This document shows, one piece after another, positions 5,856 through 11,235 of a DNA stretch of 11,235 nucleotides; within the stretch, counting starts at the first letter, position 1, and every line of letters begins with the position of its first letter. Made by a program: the position numbers and the translations under genes. The stretch is from positions 1 to 11,235 of the forward strand of contig JAPLIW010000319.1 of NCBI GenBank assembly GCA_026388915.1, read 5' to 3'. The notes below the pieces were generated by a model. That model was not told the origin of the DNA. It ran no database searches and was given only the letters and a program-made list of their open reading frames with translations. Source of the DNA: Deltaproteobacteria bacterium. Its GTDB lineage: Bacteria > Desulfobacterota > SM23-61.

Positions 5856-6580
5856 AGGCCTTCCGATTTTCCCAGAGATTTCATCTGGAATTTCGTGAGT
5901 TGCCGGATGGCCTTCCTGGCGGTTTCAGTCATTCTCCTCAAGTCCCGATCTTCAAAGGGGGTGCGCTCCGCCGTTCCCTGGACCTCCACCAGGCGGCCGC
6001 TTCCGGTCATGACAAAATTCATATCCACATCCGCCTTGGAATCCTCTTCATAGCAAAGGTCCAGGTAGATTTTCTTCCCGATCATGCCCACGGAAATGGC
6101 GGCCACGGAATCTTTCAGCGGGGGGGCCGTGAGGCCCCCTTTTTTCCGCAGGATTCCAAAGGCGTCGACCAGGGCCACGAAGGCTCCGGTGATGGAGGCC
6201 GTCCGCGTACCCCCGTCTGCCTGGATGACATCGCAGTCGACCCAGATCGTCCGTTTCCCAAAAGAGGTAAGATTCACCACCGAACGAAGGGAGCGGCCGA
6301 TCAGACGCTGAATTTCCTGGGTCCGCCCGCCGACCCTGCCGGTACTTGACTCCCGCGTCGTCCGTGTCAGGGTGGAGCGGGGGAGCATGGCGTACTCGGA
6401 GGTAACCCAGCCCTGTTCGGAATTCTTGAGGAACCGGGGAACGTCTTCGTCCACGCTGGCGGTGCAGATCACCTTGGTGTTGCCCAGCTCAATCAGAACG
6501 GACCCTTCGGGATGCTTGAGAAAATTTCGGGTAATCTTGATGGGGCGAATCTGCACGGGGGACCTTCCATCGAATCGCAT
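5843..6580 (-). CDS. rph: Ribonuclease PH
   Basis: RNase PH is a phosphorolytic 3'-5' exoribonuclease that trims tRNA precursor 3' ends to the CCA, using phosphate and releasing NDPs. It acts as a hexameric ring in the cytoplasm. The 245-residue product starts MRFDGRSP, the family's standard N-terminus, and contains SEYAMLPRST (61-70), RTQEIQRLIGRSLRS (86-100), DCDVIQADGGTRTASITGA (115-133, with Arg126 expected to bind phosphate) and VQGTAE (200-205). ATG 6580 is preceded by AGGAAAG. A longer frame to 6694 exists only because the upstream hairpin repeats happen to be open, and is rejected. The tail overlaps rdgB by 13 bp. Confidence 0.96.
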   Translation of the reverse strand: MRFDGRSPVQIRPIKITRNFLKHPEGSVLIELGNTKVICTASVDEDVPRFLKNSEQGWVTSEYAMLPRSTLTRTTRESSTGRVGGRTQEIQRLIGRSLRSVVNLTSFGKRTIWVDCDVIQADGGTRTASITGAFVALVDAFGILRKKGGLTAPPLKDSVAAISVGMIGKKIYLDLCYEEDSKADVDMNFVMTGSGRLVEVQGTAERTPFEDRDLRRMTETARKAIRQLTKFQMKSLGKSEGLWKK

Positions 6581-6609
6581 ATCTTTCCTTTCTTTTGGCC
6601 ACAGAGGGC

Positions 6610-6686
6610 ACAGCGCGGCTACGCCGCAACCAAAAAATTCAAATTTGGACACAGATGAACACAGCGCGGCAGAGCCGCAACCAAAA
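6610..6686. repeat. Two near-identical 26-bp triloop hairpin repeats
   Basis: The units at 6610-6635 and 6661-6686 are identical (ACAGCGCGGC, then GCCGCAACCAAAA) except for the three bases in the hairpin loop, TAC versus AGA. The stem is GCGGC/GCCGC. They lie 30-107 bp upstream of the rph start codon, in what should be its leader, and each is preceded by a CACAG/GAACACAG context. A third, weaker copy is at 1891-1916. Confidence 0.85.
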
Positions 6687-6725
6687 GGAATCACCCCCTC
6701 CCTCCCCTCCCCCCTCGAGGGGCAT

Positions 6726-7219
6726 AAGCGCTAACTTAGAGGGTTTTTCCTTTAATTCCCCCCTTTTTCAAAGGGGGGCCAGGGGGGATTTCTGCATTCA
6801 GCTGATCGGCAATCATCCGATAGATAGCCTCCACCACAGCATCGCTTTCCTTCAGAACTTCTCTACGGTTAAATCGCAACACCTTCAGACCAAGAGAGGC
6901 TAAATAGCCATCTCGAAATCTATCTTTCTAAACGTGGTCGCCCAGCGTATGCTGTGATCCATCCACTTCCACGACCCATTTTACCCTGGGCGCAAAGAAA
7001 TCTACAATATGCTCACCGATTGGCTTCTGCCGATAAAACTGGATGCCCAGAAGCTGTTTATTCCTCAGGCGTGACCAAAGAGCCTTTTCACTATCCGTCA
7101 AATTTTTTCGCAATTGACGGGCTTTGTCTTTGAGATTTGCATTGTAATTCAACATAGCTCGGCCCCCACTGAAATCCCCCCTTCCCCCCTTTTTCAAAGG
7201 GGGGATTAAGTTAGCGCTT
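6726..7219. mobile_element. Probable small mobile cassette carrying a DUF559 gene
   Basis: A perfect 13-bp inverted repeat, AAGCGCTAACTTA at 6726-6738 and its reverse complement at 7207-7219, bounds a 494-bp block. Just inside each end lies a C6/G6 palindromic repeat (6757-6791 and 7171-7206) in inverted orientation. Each lacks the outer arm that the complete copies at 2053 and 4747 have, and both keep GGGGGGATTTC facing inward. The left copy is set 16 bp further from the 13-mer than the right one. The only gene inside is the DUF559 remnant. I see no transposase and no target duplication (left flank GGGGCAT, right flank GTGGGAA). The block touches bcsZ. Calling it mobile is an inference from the ends and from the bcsZ truncation. 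Confidence 0.5.
6736..7155 (-). pseudogene. DUF559 (Vsr-like) endonuclease-domain protein, broken by an in-frame TAG
   Basis: From ATG 7155 the frame gives the usual DUF559 N-terminal half: RQLRKNLTDSEKALWSRLRN (13-32), QFYRQKPIGEHIVDFFAP (39-56), VVEVDGSQHT (61-70). It then meets TAG at 6928-6930 after residue 75. The same frame simply continues past the stop with the expected second half, KDRFRDGYLASLGLKVLRFN and the following EVLKESDAVVEAIYRMI, to a TAA at 6736. The 139-codon whole has normal family length, so a single nonsense change explains it. These proteins share the PD-(D/E)XK-like fold of Vsr repair nucleases; D54, E63, D65 and Q68 are the expected active-site residues, and their role is not established. 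The final 18 or so codons run into the flanking repeat. A 75-residue product would still carry the catalytic half. Confidence 0.75.
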
Positions 7220-8218
7220 GTGGGAATAGTAATCGTCTTTCTCTGCCTGAACCTTCTTCGCGGCCCTTTGGAGAAGGGAGCGGCTGAGCTCTCCCTCCCC
7301 GAGGTCCCGCGCCATCCTTCCGTAGACGGCATAATATCCCCCGGGCCCTTCTTCCAGGGAGATATTGTTCATGACCAGGTCCACGTTCAGCGGAACGTAA
7401 CCGAGTTTTTTATACATATCCAGCAGAGCCTTCGCCCCGGGCAAGGTTCCCAGGCTTCCGTCCCAGGCCAGGTAGAGGAGGATGCGGACGGCCTCATAGC
7501 CGAAGAAGCGGCTCCTCTCCTGGTAAATGGAGGTTCCGGATTCTTTCATCAGGATCCAGTCCGCGGGCAGGCTGAGGCGCCCGAAAGCGGATTTCTGCAA
7601 GACCTCCAGGGAATCCTCGTAGACCTTCTTCCAGAACTGCGGCTCTTCCACCTCCGCAAATTCCCTGAAGGCCGGGAAGATCAGGTAGGAGGGGTTGAGG
7701 ACCTCTCCCTCTTTCAGCACAAATCCGTAATACCCCGGCAGGACCAGGAGCTTTCCCCGCCGCTGGACGACCAGGTTCTCCCGCACGGCCTTCACAATCT
7801 CCCTGGCCTGGCCGCGGTAAACTTCGTTCTTCCATTTCCTGGCCCCCTTCAGGAGGGCCCAGGCGATGAGGATGTCTCCGTCGGTGGCGTTGTTGTAATC
7901 CAGGACCGCCCACTGCCCGTTGGGCCGCTGGCCCCACTTCCAGGCGTGGAGGGAGTCTCCTTTCCTCATCCGCAGGTTGTCCCGGGTCCAATTCCAGAGC
8001 GGAGAAAAAGCTTTGGGATCGTCCTGCAGGACCGCCAGCAGCAGGCCGTATCCCTGGCCTTCGGAATGGCTGATCTGGCCCTGGAGAAAGTCCACCACCC
8101 GTCCATCGGGAGAGACGAAGCGCTTCTTGTAGGCTTCCCAATCCTTCGCCGGCTGGGCATAGGCCGTCCCCCAGGCCAGGAGCAGGACCAGGCCCAGGAG
8201 GATCTTCCTAAGTTTCAT
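7211..8218 (-). CDS. bcsZ: Periplasmic endo-1,4-beta-glucanase of the cellulose operon (GH8)
   Basis: BcsZ cuts beta-1,4-glucan in the periplasm and tunes cellulose export. The 335-residue precursor has a Sec signal (MKLRKILLGLVLLLAWGTAYA, probable cut after residue 21). GH8 landmarks follow: SEGQGYGLL with the acid Glu53, WKWGQ (93-97), NNATDGDILIAWALL with Asp113, GKLLVLPGYYGF (155-166), NPSYL (175-179), LPADW (217-221) and FFGYEAVR (238-245). In E. coli BcsZ the last motif is SYDAIR with the proposed base Asp243; here Glu242 takes that place. The protein stops at DDYYSHKR, where E. coli continues YYNYVLTLFGQGW, so the last helix seems lost. The final AAGCGCTAA lies inside the 13-bp inverted repeat of the adjoining cassette. 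ATG 8218 overlaps bcsB by 11 bp, behind GGAAGCGG. The family call is sure; activity is uncertain. Confidence 0.92.
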   Translation of the reverse strand: MKLRKILLGLVLLLAWGTAYAQPAKDWEAYKKRFVSPDGRVVDFLQGQISHSEGQGYGLLLAVLQDDPKAFSPLWNWTRDNLRMRKGDSLHAWKWGQRPNGQWAVLDYNNATDGDILIAWALLKGARKWKNEVYRGQAREIVKAVRENLVVQRRGKLLVLPGYYGFVLKEGEVLNPSYLIFPAFREFAEVEEPQFWKKVYEDSLEVLQKSAFGRLSLPADWILMKESGTSIYQERSRFFGYEAVRILLYLAWDGSLGTLPGAKALLDMYKKLGYVPLNVDLVMNNISLEEGPGGYYAVYGRMARDLGEGELSRSLLQRAAKKVQAEKDDYYSHKR

Positions 8219-10454
8219 GGCCGATCCGCTTCCGCCGCTGCTTCTTCAGCAGATGATGAATGGCGTAGGCGAGGATGATGAAGGCCACGACCAGGAGCCC
8301 CAGGAAGAGCCAGGGATAGGTATAGAGAAGGGAGCTCAAGCGGGAGACCGGCCCCCTTTCCCCCACATAATACTTCGAGCCCATCTCCGCGCTGGCCACC
8401 TGAAATTCGGGCGAAGAGAGTTCCAGGATGGCCAGGTCCCCCGCGATCCGCCCCTGGACCACCGGTTCCCACATCATCACCGCTCCCCGCAATAACTCCT
8501 CGGAGGAAGCGGCGCTCAAGAGGACCACCGACCTCCCGATCTGGTAGGGAGATTGAAACTGGCTGAGTACCGCCCTCTGTGCGCCCAGGCCGCTCACCTG
8601 CTGGCTGAAAGCCCCCCAGGGGGGAGAAGAAGTCCTTTCCACCGCGGGCGGAGAGATAAACCGGCTCAGGAGCCTCCGGATCCAGGAATCCTCGCCCTTG
8701 GATTCCGGGTCCGGCTTCTTCAGCTGGGGATAGGAGATCGACCCGTCCCGGCTTAACTTGACCGGTGCCCCCTTCAGGAGATCCTGGGGGATCTGGGGGA
8801 CCGGTCCCACCACGAGGATTTCCCGGTTCGGGTCTTTGGGCGGCTCGAAGGTGAAACGTACGCCGAAGGCGGGATACCCGATCTTCTGGGAAGAAATGGC
8901 CAGCAGGTTCAGGGCCGCCGAGAGCGTGTTCATGCTCTTTTCGGCAAGGAAAATGACCGTCTCCCGGCCGTCTGGCCAACGGGTAAAGGGGAAGCCGTCC
9001 TGGAAGAAGAGCTCCATCCGGGGGAGGTCCACCCAGCTGGCCATGGGTGGCGTCCGCAAAGAAGAGTCGCCGAAGATGGTGAGCAGAAGATTCTCGGTCT
9101 GGATGTATTCGCACCGCCCGGTGATGAGCGGGGTAAGGGCCGGGCTGAAGGTGAGGAGGTTTCGCCCTCTTTTCATCTGGTAGGCGGGAATGGGGATCTG
9201 GTAATTCCGGAAGATCCCCCCCTGGGGGTTTTCCAGGAAAATAGAAGAAATATAGTTATCATTGAAGAAGACATTCAGGACCGAATCCTTGCGCATGCTG
9301 CTGCCGTAGGCCATGTGCAGGGAGACCCAGAAAAAATCGTTCGATTTGGCCATGAGATGGGAGGGAATCCGCAAGTCGACGGACCGGGACCCTGGCCGCA
9401 TCCCGCGGAAGGTGGTGGTCTCAAAGCCCAGGGTCTGGAAGGCATACTTCTCCCCGGGGGCGACCAAGGTTTTCCCCTTGGACTCCTCTGCCGGGGGAAA
9501 GCGGATTTCTTTCACTTCCATGGAGGGCGTTCCGGGATAGGGAAAGGAAATCGAAGCTAGAGTCCGGGCGGCATCCCGTACCTGTTCGAATTTCTCCCCC
9601 GAAACCACGATCAGGGCATGGCCCGCGTCGCTCAACCCCCTCCGGGCCCCGCCTTCTTCCTTGAGCGGGAGGTGCATCAGGGAAAGGAAGGCGCCCTTCA
9701 CCTCCGGGCTCCGCTCCCCCAGGACCCCTTTCACGAACTTCGCCTCGCCGATGAGGACATTGTCCATCCGGGGCTGCGGGGTCTGGGAGACCGAAAAGAC
9801 GACCGGCCGGTAATCAAACCGGACCGCCAGCCCGCTGGTAATGACTCCGGCCAGCTCGGCGATCTCGGCGGAAAGCTCTTCGATCACCAGGTGGATCCGG
9901 TTTTCTCCGCTGAGCCGGGAATCGAAGAGGAAGTCGGATATGGCCTTCAGCTGGAGGGGGACCGGTTTCAGGCGGTATTGAAACTCGATGTAGGATTTAT
10001 CCAGCTCCAGAATGGTCCACAGCTCCGGGACGGTGGGGTCTTCGCAATCCAGGGTGTAGTGCTGGATCGCGTTGAATTCCAGGTCCTGGTACCCCGGTTT
10101 CAGCAGGCGAGGCGGGAGAAAGACCTCCACATCCCCCACCGGAGACTGGGGCTGGAGGGTCACCTGGGCCAGCGGCCGGCCGTTCAGGAGGACGATGAGA
10201 CGGGAGGTCCGGGAGATCAGGGCCGTGGAGTTTACATAAGAAAAATGGAGGGTGGCCTTCTCGATCTGCCACCGTTCGGGAATGGGAAGTTTCACCCCGA
10301 GTCCCCCAAAATTCCCCACCAGCCTGGTCGTCTGAACCGGGGCCAGCTTGGTCAGGGGGAGCTTCAGCTTCACCAGGTCCTGGGCCTGCACCGGGAAAGC
10401 GAAGGAGCCCCAGAAAAGCAGGCTCACCCCGAAGAAAACAAGATTTCTTATCAC
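8208..10454 (-). CDS. bcsB: Cellulose synthase subunit BcsB
   Basis: BcsB is the periplasmic, membrane-anchored partner of BcsA that guides the emerging glucan and is required for synthesis. From GTG 10454 it is 748 residues, normal for the family. It starts with a signal peptide (MIRNLVFFGVSLLFWGSFAF, then PVQA|Q). It contains the LPLTKLAPVQTTRLVGNFGG opening (32-51), the conserved CEDP...LWT segment (137-147) of the first carbohydrate-binding domain, and the alternating carbohydrate-binding and flavodoxin-like parts. It ends in one membrane helix (YPWLFLGLLVVAFIILAYAI, about 713-732) with a basic cytoplasmic tail. I prefer GTG 10454 because AAAGGAGG lies 5 bp upstream and the signal peptide then has a short N-region. 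ATG 10502 (GAGG upstream) is a fair alternative that adds 16 residues. It overlaps bcsZ by 11 bp. The 270 bp up to bcsA hold a CGCAGAGGGCTCAGAG-type repeat word and no clear promoter. Confidence 0.94.
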   Translation of the reverse strand: MIRNLVFFGVSLLFWGSFAFPVQAQDLVKLKLPLTKLAPVQTTRLVGNFGGLGVKLPIPERWQIEKATLHFSYVNSTALISRTSRLIVLLNGRPLAQVTLQPQSPVGDVEVFLPPRLLKPGYQDLEFNAIQHYTLDCEDPTVPELWTILELDKSYIEFQYRLKPVPLQLKAISDFLFDSRLSGENRIHLVIEELSAEIAELAGVITSGLAVRFDYRPVVFSVSQTPQPRMDNVLIGEAKFVKGVLGERSPEVKGAFLSLMHLPLKEEGGARRGLSDAGHALIVVSGEKFEQVRDAARTLASISFPYPGTPSMEVKEIRFPPAEESKGKTLVAPGEKYAFQTLGFETTTFRGMRPGSRSVDLRIPSHLMAKSNDFFWVSLHMAYGSSMRKDSVLNVFFNDNYISSIFLENPQGGIFRNYQIPIPAYQMKRGRNLLTFSPALTPLITGRCEYIQTENLLLTIFGDSSLRTPPMASWVDLPRMELFFQDGFPFTRWPDGRETVIFLAEKSMNTLSAALNLLAISSQKIGYPAFGVRFTFEPPKDPNREILVVGPVPQIPQDLLKGAPVKLSRDGSISYPQLKKPDPESKGEDSWIRRLLSRFISPPAVERTSSPPWGAFSQQVSGLGAQRAVLSQFQSPYQIGRSVVLLSAASSEELLRGAVMMWEPVVQGRIAGDLAILELSSPEFQVASAEMGSKYYVGERGPVSRLSSLLYTYPWLFLGLLVVAFIILAYAIHHLLKKQRRKRIGHET

Positions 10455-10459
10455 CCTAC

Positions 10460-10467
10460 CCTCCTTT
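10460..10467 (-). promoter_or_regulatory. Ribosome binding site deciding the bcsB start
   Basis: AAAGGAGG on the minus strand lies 5 bp before the GTG at 10454-10452. It is the strongest such site near the 5' end of bcsB and favours this start over the ATG at 10502. Confidence 0.6.
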
Positions 10468-10724
10468 CTTTTATCTATCTCGGAACCTGGATTTTTTTTC
10501 ATGATTGCCTCAGGGGATGAATTCTTTCGGAAAAACGATTAAAAAAATAACGATGAACCGCAGGGAGCGCAGAGGGCTCAGAGAATGCAAAAGAAAGGAA
10601 TAATGGAATCGTGGAACAACGAAATAATGAATAAAAAGGGAAGGAAAAGCAGCTTTCGGTCGCATGAGCGGTACGGAGTCCTCCGGGGTTTATACCTTAT
10701 TGTAGGCCAAAAAAACAGAATTGG

Positions 10725-11235
10725 CTACCCGTTCTTCTCCGCAGAGGTCGGCATGGCCGGGGCCGGCTTCGGGAGCCCGGCAAAGAGGGCCCGCAGGATC
10801 TTTCTCCGCAGGGAAAGGGCGAAGGCCACCTTCCCAGGAAGAGCCCGGGTGGATTGAACCCATTTCTGCCATTGGGGGAAAAGGACCCCCTTGAAATTCC
10901 GGATCGCGCCCTTCCAGCCGATCCGCAACAGGTGCAAGAAGCCCCGGGAGATCCGGACCTGCTGGGATTTCCGCTGCTCCCAGAATTGGACCCAGCGGCG
11001 GCTGTCGCCATAGACAAAGCCCACAATTTCCTGGAAAGCCGACACGTCGGCGATGGTGAACTCACATCCCCACTCCCGCCTGCCTTTCCGAAGGGAGTTC
11101 CGCACCAGGGAAGCCTGCAGGGAAAAAGGCCGGCCGTTGAACCCCGGGGCGCGGATGACGACTTTCTCGTTTTCTTCCACCGGCGCCGTCTCCAGCGGCT
11201 GAACGCTCAACCCGCCGTCGGCTGTAAACGCTAGT
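10725..11235 (-). CDS. bcsA: Cellulose synthase catalytic subunit BcsA, C-terminal part only
   Basis: The frame is open to the window edge, so the 5' end lies outside; the TTG at 11210 is not a real start. About 169 residues are visible. They begin in the PilZ domain (LAFTADGGLSVQPL, KVVIRAPGFNGRPFSLQASL, GCEFTIADVSAFQEIVGFVY) and go on to the typical BcsA tail (YGDSRRWVQFWEQRKSQQVR, then FLHLLRIGWKGAIRNF) and a basic C-terminus. PilZ binds cyclic di-GMP and thereby opens the active-site gate. The RxxxR arginines and the glycosyltransferase core (D,D,D,QxxRW) would lie upstream and cannot be checked. It is followed at 270 bp by bcsB and then bcsZ, the usual bcsABZ order. The assignment rests on the tail sequence and the neighbours. 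Confidence 0.85.
   Translation of the reverse strand, partial: LAFTADGGLSVQPLETAPVEENEKVVIRAPGFNGRPFSLQASLVRNSLRKGRREWGCEFTIADVSAFQEIVGFVYGDSRRWVQFWEQRKSQQVRISRGFLHLLRIGWKGAIRNFKGVLFPQWQKWVQSTRALPGKVAFALSLRRKILRALFAGLPKPAPAMPTSAEKNG

Noticed and set aside
6581..6694. N-terminal extension of RNase PH
   Set aside because: The extension translates the 26-bp hairpin repeats twice (FGCGSAALC and FGCGVAALC). MRFDGRSP is the family's standard start and has a good ribosome site.
6928..6930. Pyrrolysine codon in the DUF559 gene
   Set aside because: TAG serves as a normal stop for several genes in the window and DUF559 has no known need for pyrrolysine; a nonsense mutation is simpler.
7156..7332. Upstream extension of the DUF559 frame
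   Set aside because: It runs through the palindromic repeat (PPLKKGGRGDF-type translation) and antisense bcsZ. The DUF559 domain begins just after ATG 7155.
8215..9114. Long alternative minus-strand frame inside bcsB, and plus-strand frames at 7220-8278 and 9618-10520
   Set aside because: GC-rich shadows of bcsB and bcsZ, which have clear family motifs.
10600..10724. Possible cyclic di-GMP riboswitch between bcsA and bcsB
   Set aside because: A CTCCGG...TTTATACC stretch hints at GEMM, but it is on the wrong strand and the conserved core and paired stems are absent.

Overview
The window reads as chromosomal DNA from a Gram-negative, probably anaerobic bacterium of the former Deltaproteobacteria (Desulfobacterota/Syntrophia-like). 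This placement is an inference. It rests on the mix of house-keeping genes, a bcs cellulose operon, an orphan PqqD-like protein, and many dispersed intergenic repeats of kinds I associate with that group: the AAATCCCCCC...GGGGGGATTT palindromes, CACAGAG/acgcaaag-type repeats and CCGGAAT-type hairpins. Only the HIT gene is clearly on the + strand; every other confident gene is on the minus strand.

Layout by + coordinate. 1-267 holds no recognisable gene. 268-570 is a small PqqD-family protein downstream of a three-gene tRNA cluster, tRNA-Arg(TCT), tRNA-His(GTG), tRNA-Arg(TCG), which has a good sigma70-type promoter at 983-1011. A tandem set of three different hairpins joined by a constant linker lies between two of these tRNAs (803-880). 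1177-1515 is a HIT-family nucleotide hydrolase. 1516-2207 is repeat-rich spacer with one short candidate ORF. 2208-3814 is a two-gene unit: a 64-residue protein that lines up with the GatC belt region, coupled by an ATGA overlap to a GatA/AtzE-type amidase. 3815-4432 is AT-richer spacer with an inverted pair of hairpin repeats. 4433-4654 is a conserved small protein of unknown function. 4974-5050 is tRNA-Pro(TGG). 5244-6580 is the overlapping pair rph-rdgB (RNase PH and XTP/dITP diphosphatase). 6726-7219 is a probable small mobile cassette carrying a DUF559 (Vsr-like) nuclease gene broken by an in-frame TAG. 7211-11235 is the 3' part of a cellulose synthesis operon, bcsA (C-terminal end only), bcsB and bcsZ.

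How it works together. BcsA (inner-membrane synthase, PilZ-controlled) and BcsB (periplasmic, membrane-anchored) would make and pass cellulose through the inner membrane, and BcsZ would trim it in the periplasm. The DUF559 cassette abuts bcsZ so closely that its 13-bp terminal inverted repeat encodes the last two codons and stop of bcsZ, and BcsZ seems to lack its last conserved helix. RNase PH (tRNA 3' trimming) and RdgB (nucleotide-pool cleaning) form a common house-keeping pair.

The points most worth a second look are the DUF559 cassette with inverted repeats at the bcsZ 3' end, the GatC-like/amidase pair with no GatB in view, the tandem variable-stem hairpin array between tRNAs, and the 26-bp hairpin repeats that vary almost only in a 3-base loop.
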